Below are positions 15,339 through 22,975 of a stretch of DNA of 64,000 nucleotides, piece after piece. The position numbers were made by a program, and so were the translations under genes. The notes under the pieces are model-generated. The model was given only the letters and a program-made list of their open reading frames with translations. It did no database searches and had not been told where the DNA came from. The DNA lies in contig JACZXB010000009.1 in the NCBI GenBank assembly GCA_022571845.1, positions 62,001 to 126,000 of the forward strand. Direction: 5' to 3'. Position 1 is the first letter of the stretch. Every line of letters starts with the position of its first letter. This stretch comes from Candidatus Zixiibacteriota bacterium (GTDB lineage: Bacteria > Zixibacteria > MSB-5A5 > GN15 > FEB-12).

Positions 15339-16925
15339 TTAGTGGGGTTTAAATGGAGAACTGCCTGGCTCAAAGAGAAATAGCCTGCTATTTGCGTAAT
15401 CAAAGAGGATTTGGTAATTCTCAAGTATCTTGGTACCAATATTTCCTGAGATATACCTGGACCCAATAATGCCTGAGCCGGAATCTGCAAGCAGTCCTTC
15501 TGATACTCTTATCTCAAGATCTTCTAACATAAGGCTGGCAATACTGAACGTACTGCTCCCAACTCCTTCCCCTACTCCTCCCAAATAGGAACTTGAAGAG
15601 CTATCAATTTTGAGTTGCCCGGCATTTGCCAGTCTCCGGCCGAAATTCTGATGGATGATAAGTCCAAAGGCATTGCCAAGATCAATCAGGAAACCACCCC
15701 GGACACCATTAACTGTGGCCCTAACAGTTGGTATTTTCATAGTCAGTTGAAACGGAATTGCATACTGGGAGTTTTCAATCTCAAATTTTTGAGGATCAAA
15801 TATCGTAAGCGTCTGGCGTCTGAAATTAATAAGCAGAGGAAACCTGACAAAAAAGTCATAGCCCAAAAGCCCCCCAAACGTCATTTTGCTCTGAATCTGT
15901 CTGGCCAGAATATCCAGCGGCATAACCCCGGCAATCTGGTTATACAAAGTCACCGGACCAACCGATATAGAATCAAACTTTGTTAACTCAAGGCTTTGGA
16001 AACCACCAAGACCCATAGCCGGGATTTCTCCAAAGCGTTCTAATTTCATTTCTGCGACGAATTTTTTGTCATAAAAACTTGCCGAGGTGCCTGTATCAAG
16101 TATGAACCAGCCAAACTTCCTGCCGTTTACTTTTAAGCGCACAAGGACATGGCCGTTTCTAAAAAGAAATGGGATAGTTACAGAATGAGAATCTTCGGGG
16201 AAATGAAAATCGGAAAGTGGCTTTCTTTGAAAGGTGAATAGTGAAGAGTCAATAATCACATCAAATTGAATTTCTTTTGTAAGGAGCTCAGTTCTGATAG
16301 GGACAACAGGGCTGGTGGTAACTGACTTGAATGGAATGATTATTCCTTCGATTTCACTGTAATCATGAAAGGAAGTATTGACCGGCAGGTTGTCTACTGT
16401 CTTGTTGATATATGCCAGGCGGGAATTATCTTTTCCAAATACTAAAGTTAGATTTTCTTCCTCTTGGGCTAAGCAATTAATATAATGGTATGAACTGTCG
16501 TCACTGCCTGTCGTTTGTAAATATTCACAATCTCTATCTGAGTTTTGGTTGAGTAAGTACTGGTATGATAAGAGATAGAGATCGCGAATAATCTCTTGTT
16601 TCTCAAAACCAGATAGTTTTGAATTCGATCCATCGAGATCTTTTTGCCATGCGATTTCACCGTCATAGCCCTGAGCCATTATGAATTGGCCGAAGTCTGA
16701 AGTTGTAATAAATTTGTTGGGTGCTTGATATACTGTTGTGAAGTTCCCCTCAATTCCGTTCCAGTTTATTTCGCCTGTTATTTTAAATGACTTTAGTTTT
16801 TTGAGTCTCTCAAATGCTTTCTGTCCGCCGACCGATTCGATAAAGATTGAATCTATATCGGCTGTTCGAGCGTTTGCAGATAAGAATAATAAGAGAGAAA
16901 AAATTAATGAAAGCCGCCTAGTCAT
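15339..16925 (-). CDS. Secreted LolA-like / retropepsin-type aspartic protease fusion
   Basis: 528 residues from the ATG that opens the signal peptide (MTRRLSLIFSLLLFLSANA). A GTG 36 bases upstream is possible but adds residues before the signal. Residues about 22-230 resemble the LolA-like/outer-membrane lipoprotein-sorting fold (VGGQKAFERLKKLKSFKITG, AQGYDGEIAWQKDLDG). From about 255 comes a double retropepsin-like domain: first motif FILDTGTSASFY, second motif FLIDLGNAFGLI. In a single-chain aspartic protease both Asp residues act; the second motif reads D-L-G-N rather than D-S/T-G. Periplasmic or surface proteolysis is likely; the substrate is unknown. Confidence 0.7.
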   Translation of the reverse strand: MTRRLSLIFSLLLFLSANARTADIDSIFIESVGGQKAFERLKKLKSFKITGEINWNGIEGNFTTVYQAPNKFITTSDFGQFIMAQGYDGEIAWQKDLDGSNSKLSGFEKQEIIRDLYLLSYQYLLNQNSDRDCEYLQTTGSDDSSYHYINCLAQEEENLTLVFGKDNSRLAYINKTVDNLPVNTSFHDYSEIEGIIIPFKSVTTSPVVPIRTELLTKEIQFDVIIDSSLFTFQRKPLSDFHFPEDSHSVTIPFLFRNGHVLVRLKVNGRKFGWFILDTGTSASFYDKKFVAEMKLERFGEIPAMGLGGFQSLELTKFDSISVGPVTLYNQIAGVMPLDILARQIQSKMTFGGLLGYDFFVRFPLLINFRRQTLTIFDPQKFEIENSQYAIPFQLTMKIPTVRATVNGVRGGFLIDLGNAFGLIIHQNFGRRLANAGQLKIDSSSSSYLGGVGEGVGSSTFSIASLMLEDLEIRVSEGLLADSGSGIIGSRYISGNIGTKILENYQILFDYANSRLFLFEPGSSPFKPH

Positions 16926-17063
16926 CTGCACATTATACAGCTGTAGATTGGAAATGCCCACTCAATAGTGTCTCCCAAAATGCAGACTCCGACCAAATGA
17001 ATCAATTCAAGCTGATTTGATTCAAGCGTAAGACTAAGAATGTCGCACTAATTAAAACGAAAT

Positions 17064-17432
17064 TTAGTGATGAACATACTTGCCCAGAATCTTGTTCATC
17101 CGGGATGACATCCGCGAGTTGGAATAGACTTCGTTTGCTCCGGCCATCCGGGCAGCATCCATCTGGTCTTTTAACGTCTTCGGAGAATAGCAAACTATAG
17201 GAATCTTCTTGGTTGAACCGTAGGAGCGAAGTTTATTGATAAGCGAGGGTGCTTCTATGCCATTAAGGTTTAAGTCGATAATTATCAAGTCCGGGCTCAG
17301 TTCCTGAGCCTTTACAAAAATTTCGTCAGATCGAATAGCCTTGATGCCTTCAGCTTCCATGCCATCAAGGATAGTCATAATCTTGGAAGTGAAAATCATG
17401 TTGTTAGCAGCAATTAACACTTTCCTGTTCAT
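17064..17432 (-). CDS. Degenerate stand-alone receiver domain
   Basis: 122 residues with the beta-alpha receiver fold and nothing else. The phosphoacceptor Asp is present at about residue 53 (LIIIDLNLNG). The acidic pair near the N terminus is replaced by Asn-Asn (IAANNM), the Thr/Ser position reads CYSP, and the conserved Lys is lost (VYSNSRM). It may signal without standard phosphorylation, as atypical receivers do. The second ATG is preferred because GGATGGGAA lies before it; the first is 9 bases upstream. No kinase is adjacent. Confidence 0.7.
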   Translation of the reverse strand: MNRKVLIAANNMIFTSKIMTILDGMEAEGIKAIRSDEIFVKAQELSPDLIIIDLNLNGIEAPSLINKLRSYGSTKKIPIVCYSPKTLKDQMDAARMAGANEVYSNSRMSSRMNKILGKYVHH

Positions 17433-17737
17433 TGTTCCCATCCTGTTCTAACTTTATGCCTTCTACTAAGTTAGCGGCAAGCCCAGCCACTTCTATACTT
17501 AGTCAATATAGTATATTTTACGCTATTTTCAAAGCAGAGATTCAAATATTTTTTAGAACTAACCTTAATATCTGCTTAACTTGTTGTTATTCAATAACTA
17601 AATATATTCCTGCTGCTGTTCGGGGCTAATAGAGAGAGGCCTATTCAGCCTTTTTGGTTGATTTCAGCTGAGTTCACAGCTAAAAAGTGTGAAATTATAA
17701 GTTTTCTCTCGAATTTCAGCAAACTAAGAGGCCAGAA
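17433..17737. other. Divergent intergenic region
   Basis: About 305 AT-rich bases between the degenerate receiver gene (minus) and the deacetylase-like gene (plus). A short AGGC/GCCT hairpin followed by five T lies near 17637-17663. No gene or known RNA is seen. Promoters for both directions presumably lie here, but none is convincing. Confidence 0.4.
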
Positions 17738-18640
17738 GTGAATCTCGCAGCTTTCAAAAATATAATGACCCTGATGTTGGGATTGGCTATTCTGTCTTTT
17801 TTTATTGCTCCCGTTGGCCAGGCACAGTCGAAAAAAAAATCGAAAGAAATGTGCATTACTTTTGATGAGCTGCCGGCCAGCCGGGCGTTTGGGGAGGTCG
17901 ATGCTGAAGCTCTAAATTATCTTATTTTACAGGGTTTGAGAAATCACCAGATCAAAGCGGCCGGGTTTGTGGTGGGCAGCTATGTTGAAGGGAGCTTTGA
18001 TATTTTGGGGCAGTGGCTAAACGAAGGGCACACTCTGGGAAATTTGACCAATTCCAATCAGGATTACCACCAGATAGATATAAAAAGTTTCATTTCCGAT
18101 ATTGCCAAAGGCTATGACATGCTTGAGCCGATGCTGTCAGGGTTTGGCCAGAAAAAACAGTATTTCCGCTTTCCCTATCTGCATTATGGAACCAAGCTTA
18201 AAACCAAAGAAGCAATTAATATTTACTTAGAAGATCAGAATATTCTGACTGTTCATGCTACAATAGTAGTAGATGATTATCTTTATAATCTGTCCATGGA
18301 AAAGTTAGGGAAAATCCCGGATTCAAATTCTTTGAAACAACTCCGTTACGAATACATCGAACATATTATTTTTAGGATACAGGATGCAGAGTTGAAATCG
18401 AAACAGGTACTCGGTCGCAGCTGCCGGCAGATTATGCAGTTTCGCGCCAACCGTATTAACGCAGTTTTGCTTGAGGAAATTTTGACTGCGATAGAAAATC
18501 TCGATTACAAGTTTGTATCACTTGAGCGGGCACTTGAAGATGAATTGTATAGCCGGGCCGAAGCCTATTATGGCGCCCGCGGTGTTGGCTTTCTTGATAT
18601 GATTTTAGAGAGCGACCCCGACCATCTGCCCGCGGAGTAG
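17738..18640 (+). CDS. Polysaccharide deacetylase-like protein with degenerate active site
   Basis: 300 residues from a GTG start with AGAGG 7 bases upstream. Signal peptide about 1-29 (VGQAQ). The NodB-like core is recognisable: CITFDELPAS (residues 39-48), EGHTLGNLTNSN (96-107) and RFPYLHYG (144-151). In active family-4 esterases motif 1 reads TFDDG and motif 2 reads HTxxH. Here the second Asp is Glu44, and the two metal-binding His are Leu103 and Asn107. Metal-dependent deacetylation is therefore doubtful; a binding or structural role is possible. The C-terminal 130 residues include a YEYIEHIIFR helix. The neighbours give no pathway. Confidence 0.7.
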   Translation: MNLAAFKNIMTLMLGLAILSFFIAPVGQAQSKKKSKEMCITFDELPASRAFGEVDAEALNYLILQGLRNHQIKAAGFVVGSYVEGSFDILGQWLNEGHTLGNLTNSNQDYHQIDIKSFISDIAKGYDMLEPMLSGFGQKKQYFRFPYLHYGTKLKTKEAINIYLEDQNILTVHATIVVDDYLYNLSMEKLGKIPDSNSLKQLRYEYIEHIIFRIQDAELKSKQVLGRSCRQIMQFRANRINAVLLEEILTAIENLDYKFVSLERALEDELYSRAEAYYGARGVGFLDMILESDPDHLPAE

Positions 18641-19326
18641 AGGCCGCCACTATCGTATAATTTAAATTTTCCCATTTTGAACAAATTCTTAGTGTAAGTA
18701 ATCCGACCGGCGGAGTAGGGGGGATATGGCATATAAATTGGGTTCGTTTTGTTATATTTAACATCTTTTTTTGAGTTCTCTCCGGCTGGAGGGTTGCCCA
18801 GAAATGGTCCACGGACCTTCGACGCTACGCGCGAATGGGTTCGTTTCGTCATATTTTAGTTTTCGGCCATTAAGTTTTGTAGTCATTTTGTAACAGCACT
18901 AATTGGTTTTTGCTCTCGGTTTTGGTTATTGCTTTTTATTGTGGCTTGGAATAGTAATTTGAATAAATTTAGTAGTGTTTTTGTGACTGGGAATCAATTC
19001 TTGCAGAAATCGTCTGGAAAGTAGTCCAGCCGGTTCCGCAGCTGACAGCCTGAATGGAACCTGTCCTGAGTCCGCCTCGGCGGAAAGGGCCGGCAAATCG
19101 CTTGTCCAAATAAACTGACTAAACAAAATACCCGACGGACACGTCTATATTTTAGTTGACCCTTAAATGCAGGACATTTAGAGTTAATTCTAGTAGTGAG
19201 CAACTCGCACGATTCTCTTTGAGCAGGATGACAAACAGTTATAGATCTGAAAAAAACAGGGAAGAAATTCATCTTTGAGATGTAAGATTAATTGAACCCT
19301 AAAATAACTTATGAAAGGAGAATAAA
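18641..19326. other. Repeat-rich intergenic region
   Basis: Almost 700 bases without a credible gene. It contains the paired TGGGTTCG direct repeats (18738-18857), a TCCGCC/GGCGGA hairpin near 19070, and a stretch near 19185-19235 that resembles the gagcAGGATGAC-type dispersed repeat. Frames here are short and consist of translated repeat DNA. Confidence 0.6.
18738..18857. repeat. Paired TGGGTTCG direct repeats around a GGTCC/GGACC palindrome (locus 1)
   Basis: A left copy (from 18738, ending in a T-run) and a right copy (18834-18857) of a ~27-base element beginning TGGGTTCGTTTTGT and continuing CATATTTAACAT flank about 60 bases that contain the short palindrome GGTCCACGGACC and TCGACGCTACGCGC. 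The right copy diverges at its end. The same arrangement occurs at 52976-53170, so this is a dispersed family. Confidence 0.75.
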
Positions 19327-20346
19327 ATGTTCAAGACTTTTATCTGTTATGCCACGTTGGCGGCGTGTATTGTCACCCTGGCAGCCTTTGTTCCGGGTGC
19401 CAACACTTATGCGGGAACGTCACCGCCGCGTTCAGTTCACGTCAAATTTGCTCCTGTCGAAATGCCGAAAGGAGCTGGGCCGGTTTCGTTGGAACTGGCC
19501 TTCAAATCAAAGATTTGGAAAAATGAATTTGAAAACCAAGGTAACTATTGCAAAGAAGCCGAGGTCAGGGTGACGGCAATAGATAATTTGCAGTACTTCG
19601 GCGACTCCGTTTGGACCGTAAAAGTCGACAGCGGAGTATGGTCCAGCACGATCATTAACGTAATCATACCTCCAAACGACATCAGTGGGATAAGACTACG
19701 CATAAAATGTGGCCGAATGCCAAATGACGTCGCCGCTTACTTTGTTACGACTGGAGATACTGTAGAGTTCTATCCAGGGAGGCCAAGTGCTCATGAGCCA
19801 ACGCCTCCCCGACGGACCATTGCATCCTTTGTTGATACCTTAACAGAAGAGCAACTTCAGACAAAATATGAGGTAGCTCTTGACTTAAAGGAATCTGCTG
19901 ATCTGAAATTTGTGGAAGAGCTTGTTGGACAATTGGCTGATTCAAACATCTTTGATGCAAATCGAAGCTATTATCGCCTATGGATGTCGTTAGAGAATAT
20001 AATTGAGATTAGAAAAAGACACATTGAGTGCGGATTCATTGATCCGCCTCTGTGGACACCGGAGGGTCGTGCGAAAAGGGACTCCACTAAACATCGAGGT
20101 TCTTTGCCAAGTCCGGAATCAAAAACAGCCACCGAGCTTGTTGGTGGTATTTCGTTGGACCATGTAGACGGAGCCAGTTTATCCGGGACAAGTCTATTTA
20201 TTGGACCCACCATCAGGTTTTACCTGAGATTGAACAATAATAGCGGTCAAGATATTTTTACATCATTGAAACAGACAATTAATGTTCAAAAAGAGATTGA
20301 TAAAATCTATCCAGAAGTAGAAAAAGATGTAATTTCTTTTTCGTAG
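19327..20346 (+). CDS. Secreted protein of unknown function
   Basis: 339 residues with a strong SD (AAGGAG) 7 bases before the ATG and a signal peptide (about 1-30, VPGANTYAG). The first 150 residues are beta-rich (SVHVKFAPVEMPKGAGPVSL, VWSSTIINVIIPPNDISGI), as in an Ig-like or adhesin fold. The second half is helical, charged and without recognised motifs. I do not recognise a family. It is isolated between two repeat-rich spacers and co-directional with the deacetylase-like gene 690 bases upstream. Confidence 0.65.
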   Translation: MFKTFICYATLAACIVTLAAFVPGANTYAGTSPPRSVHVKFAPVEMPKGAGPVSLELAFKSKIWKNEFENQGNYCKEAEVRVTAIDNLQYFGDSVWTVKVDSGVWSSTIINVIIPPNDISGIRLRIKCGRMPNDVAAYFVTTGDTVEFYPGRPSAHEPTPPRRTIASFVDTLTEEQLQTKYEVALDLKESADLKFVEELVGQLADSNIFDANRSYYRLWMSLENIIEIRKRHIECGFIDPPLWTPEGRAKRDSTKHRGSLPSPESKTATELVGGISLDHVDGASLSGTSLFIGPTIRFYLRLNNNSGQDIFTSLKQTINVQKEIDKIYPEVEKDVISFS

Positions 20347-20390
20347 TTTCTTTTTGCAATCTAAACATTTCTGCTTGTATTACCGGCTGG

Positions 20391-20510
20391 ATTCCACGTC
20401 AAGCGTGGAATGACGGCAAGATGGCTTCCCGACTACTCGGGAATGACAATTAGGGCAGGGAATGACAAGTAGGGCAAGGAATGACAAGAAGGCAGGGAAT
20501 GACAGCGGCA
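20391..20510. repeat. Hairpin plus short tandem GGAATGACA repeats
   Basis: A perfect hairpin (ATTCCACG, 5-base loop, CGTGGAAT; 20391-20411) is followed by about four degenerate copies of a ~19-base unit, GGGAATGACAAGTAGGGCA and variants. This resembles the GGAATGACA-type dispersed repeats common in many environmental bacterial genomes. It lies between two genes of unknown function. Confidence 0.7.
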
Positions 20511-20607
20511 AATTCCACCTTCTAAAAGGCAGTAAGCCAAACTATTCCAGCCGCTAATTTTGTCGATATAAACAAGATAAACCATTAAATTGGCCCATAA
20601 ATAAGAT

Positions 20608-21252
20608 ATGTCTACGACAGAATTCATACCATCCGGAAGGACTTCGCTCGTTAACAGAAACGGGACGGCCTTGCAGATACAGACCGAATACGCTTACCGG
20701 CCGTACCCCAGGGTGACGACTACTATTTTGGATGAGGGCAGAGTTCTCCATAAAGTAGAAAAGAAACTTGAGAAATGTGTTGATTCCCCTGAAGAACAGG
20801 CCGCCATGGAAGAAATCATCAAGCACCAGCATTCTCAGGTAATGCTTCTTGTCAAGGATCAAAAACCAGAGAAGGTAGCCAGTACTCAGACTCAGAGAAT
20901 AAGAGTATTGACCGAGCCAACTTTTAAGAGCGAGCTAAAGGCAATTACCGGGGTTGAGAGAGTATTCTTTTTGGATAAGGGCGGGGCGTTTGAAAACGAT
21001 GAGGACGCTATTAATTTCAAGAAATACTTCCCGTCCTTGTTCAAAGGGCTCACTGATTTGTTAGAAATGTTTATGAGGCTGCCGGGGGCAGAGGTCAACC
21101 GTGAAATAGGAGTTTTGGAAATCAAAAAAGACCGCTTATACTTTATTTCTTCAGGATTTTCTTTTGCCTTTGCCATTACAGTCAAAAAAGAAGAACAGAC
21201 GAATTTCGAAAAGATATTCAAAGATTTGATAGATCCAAGTCCGCTGGGCTAA
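20608..21252 (+). CDS. Roadblock/LC7-like domain protein
   Basis: 214 residues, cytoplasmic. The N-terminal 100 residues hold a conserved-looking segment (TALQIQTEYAYRPYPRVTTT, EEQAAMEEIIKHQHSQV). Residues about 105-205 match the roadblock/LC7 pattern: TFKSELKAITGVERVFFLDK, a central helix, IGVLEIKKDRLYFISSG and FAFAITVKKEEQTNFEKI. Such domains often regulate small GTPases such as MglA, but no GTPase gene is seen nearby. There is no strong SD before the ATG. Domain assignment is moderate; function unknown. Confidence 0.6.
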   Translation: MSTTEFIPSGRTSLVNRNGTALQIQTEYAYRPYPRVTTTILDEGRVLHKVEKKLEKCVDSPEEQAAMEEIIKHQHSQVMLLVKDQKPEKVASTQTQRIRVLTEPTFKSELKAITGVERVFFLDKGGAFENDEDAINFKKYFPSLFKGLTDLLEMFMRLPGAEVNREIGVLEIKKDRLYFISSGFSFAFAITVKKEEQTNFEKIFKDLIDPSPLG

Positions 21253-21298
21253 AGAAGCTCTTTTTTGTACTCGTCCGATAAATTCAAGTCCAAAAAAA

Positions 21299-21328
21299 AA
21301 ATCCCGCTGAGTCGCGGGATTATTTTTT
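21299..21328 (+). terminator. Rho-independent terminator
   Basis: AATCCCGC / GCGGGATT hairpin with a 6-base loop followed by ATTTTTT. It ends the roadblock-like gene and separates it from the candidate RNA and acpS downstream. An A-run on the left side makes it potentially bidirectional. Confidence 0.85.
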
Positions 21329-21519
21329 GGAGCGGGGTAGCAATTTGAATTAACTCCGTAACGAATACGGTAAAGGGTTTTTACAACCGCTCACTGCATG
21401 TTGATATCGCTATCGTTAATAAAAACGGGTCACGGCGAAAGCTCAGCAGAAAAGAAATGACCTTCATTAGTTAAGTGTTAGAGATTTTCAAATGGCGTCC
21501 CCGCCCTAACACTTTTTTC
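21329..21519 (+). ncRNA. Candidate structured small RNA with its own terminator
   Basis: About 190 bases between two terminators. Visible pairings: GCGGGG (21332-21337) with CCCCGC (21499-21504), hairpins CCGT/ACGG (21356-21370), CGTT/AACG (21414-21427) and GGTCA/TGACC (21428-21462), and a terminator AGTGTTAG/CTAACACT (21474-21513) with six T. The length would suit a 6S-like or other regulatory RNA, but no conserved signature of 6S, tmRNA, RNase P or SRP RNA is seen. It could instead be the leader of acpS, although the terminator stands 120 bases before that gene. Confidence 0.35.
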
Positions 21520-21639
21520 TGTTGTCGCTGTTTAAGATAACTGATTAAATGCTATTGGCAACAGTTTTCGGCGCTGTTGCCGTAGAGCCGGGAATTGCTT
21601 ATTATCAGCCGGTTATGAATATTTGTCAGGAGGTAGAAA

Positions 21640-22014
21640 TTGACTGAGTCAATTGGAATTGATCTGGTTGAAACAAACAGAATCAGAAAAACCCTGAAAA
21701 GACATGGCACCAGATTCGTAAATCGCATACTTGGGCAAAGAGAATTGGTGACTTACGCTCAAAGAGGCGACAAGGTTAATTTTCTGGCCGGCAGGTTTGC
21801 TGCCAAAGAAGCAGTGATAAAAAGTCTTGGCCGGTTTTTGACGAACCGTCCGGCTTACAGCAGCTTAGAAATCATAAACGATGAGACGGGGAATCCATAT
21901 TTGGATTTTGGCGTTCTGGCCGGAGAAAAGCTCAGGCACAAAAAGTGTCTCATTTCAATCAGCCATGAGAAACATTATGCTACAGCGGTAGCGATTATTA
22001 CAGCGGAAAAATGA
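21640..22014 (+). CDS. acpS: Holo-[acyl-carrier-protein] synthase
   Basis: 124 residues, normal length. It transfers 4'-phosphopantetheine from CoA to ACP. Motifs: SIGIDLVETNRI (Mg-binding Asp), FLAGRFAAKEAVIKSLG (Glu-Lys pair) and LISISHEKHYATAVAII. The start is TTG with a perfect AGGAGGT SD 5 bases upstream. The stop overlaps the pyrE ATG (ATGA), so the two are translationally coupled. Confidence 0.95.
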   Translation: MTESIGIDLVETNRIRKTLKRHGTRFVNRILGQRELVTYAQRGDKVNFLAGRFAAKEAVIKSLGRFLTNRPAYSSLEIINDETGNPYLDFGVLAGEKLRHKKCLISISHEKHYATAVAIITAEK

Positions 22015-22583
22015 ACAACTCAGAAATTTTGAAGATATTTGAAGATTCCGGGGCGCTTTTGAGCGGGCATTTCAAGCTGACCTCGGGCAGACACTCCGAC
22101 ATCTACTATGAAAAATTCACGCTACTCAAAAACCCCAAGGTTTGCACAAAAATCTGCAAAATGATAGCAGATGAGTTTAGTGACAAGAATATCCAGACAA
22201 TAGTAGGACCTACCTTGGGAGGAGTGATAATAGCCTACGAAGTTGCCCGGTATCTGGGAATTGAAGCAGTCTATTCTGAACCGGGGGAGGCCGGCAGAAC
22301 TCTCAAACGTGGCTTTGAAATAAGCCCCGATGAAAAAGTTTTGATTGTAGATGATATTTTAACTACCGGCCGGTCGATTAAAGAAATGATAGAACTTTGT
22401 AAATCCAGAAATGTCGATATTTGCGGAATAGGATTGATACTGGACCGCTCGGGCGGGCAAATAAAATTTGATTATCCGCAGTATTCAGTGGGTTCAATTG
22501 ATGCAGTTTCTTGGTCGCCGGAAGAATGTCCGATGTGCAAAAAAGATGAGCCTCTCACTCAAAGAGGCAGCAGAGTTCATTAA
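22011..22583 (+). CDS. pyrE: Orotate phosphoribosyltransferase
   Basis: 190 residues. It joins orotate and PRPP to give orotidine 5'-phosphate in pyrimidine synthesis. Motifs: FKLTSGRHSDIYYEKF at the N terminus, IVGPTLGGVIIAYEVA, and the PRPP loop VLIVDDILTTGRSI. The C-terminal ECPMCKKDEPLTQRGSR is typical of this subtype. The start overlaps acpS by 4 bases. The gene converges with the response-regulator gene, overlapping it by 4 bases. Confidence 0.95.
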   Translation: MNNSEILKIFEDSGALLSGHFKLTSGRHSDIYYEKFTLLKNPKVCTKICKMIADEFSDKNIQTIVGPTLGGVIIAYEVARYLGIEAVYSEPGEAGRTLKRGFEISPDEKVLIVDDILTTGRSIKEMIELCKSRNVDICGIGLILDRSGGQIKFDYPQYSVGSIDAVSWSPEECPMCKKDEPLTQRGSRVH

Positions 22584-22963
22584 GATGCTTTAGCGTCGCT
22601 CAGGCAGTCAGCTACTGTCTGCATCAGTTCTTTAATGCTGAAAGGTTTAGACAAAAAAGCGCTGGCGCCATGGTTGGCTGATTTGCTGACAGAGTATAAA
22701 CTCGAGTAGCCTGTAATAACAATGACTTTGGCCGTGGGGTCTGATTGTACGGCAAATTTAACAACTTCGTCACCGGAAACACGCGGCATTTTAAGGTCTG
22801 TTATGACCAGGTCATAACTTTGCTCTTTTAGCTTGTCAATAGCCTCGTCACCGTCGCTAGCGGTGCTGACTTCAAAATCATCATTTAAGACTTCGAACAA
22901 AAAGTCTCTGATTATTTCTTCGTCATCTACTACCAGAACGGTTTTCTTATCCATTTTGCTCAT
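22580..22963 (-). CDS. Response regulator, receiver domain only
   Basis: 127 residues with a complete receiver: acidic pair VVDDEE (13-14), phosphoacceptor Asp56 (LVITDLKMP), Thr84 (VITGYSS) and Lys106 (LSKPFS). There is no output domain, so it probably works in a phosphorelay or by protein contact rather than by binding DNA. It follows the histidine kinase gene by 12 bases and is its likely partner. An alternative start lies 9 bases downstream. Confidence 0.9.
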   Translation of the reverse strand: MSKMDKKTVLVVDDEEIIRDFLFEVLNDDFEVSTASDGDEAIDKLKEQSYDLVITDLKMPRVSGDEVVKFAVQSDPTAKVIVITGYSSLYSVSKSANHGASAFLSKPFSIKELMQTVADCLSDAKAS

Positions 22964-22975
22964 TTTCCAATTCGT

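Noticed and set aside
18456-18852. Two minus-strand frames with KRTHS/KTNPI peptides
   Set aside because: They translate the TGGGTTCG dispersed repeat and overlap the deacetylase-like gene end; not genes.
20391-20510. Possible CRISPR array
   Set aside because: The ~19-base units are contiguous and degenerate with no spacers, and no cas gene is present.
21329-21519. tmRNA, RNase P RNA or 6S RNA
   Set aside because: None of the conserved motifs of these RNAs could be identified, so it is listed only as a candidate RNA.
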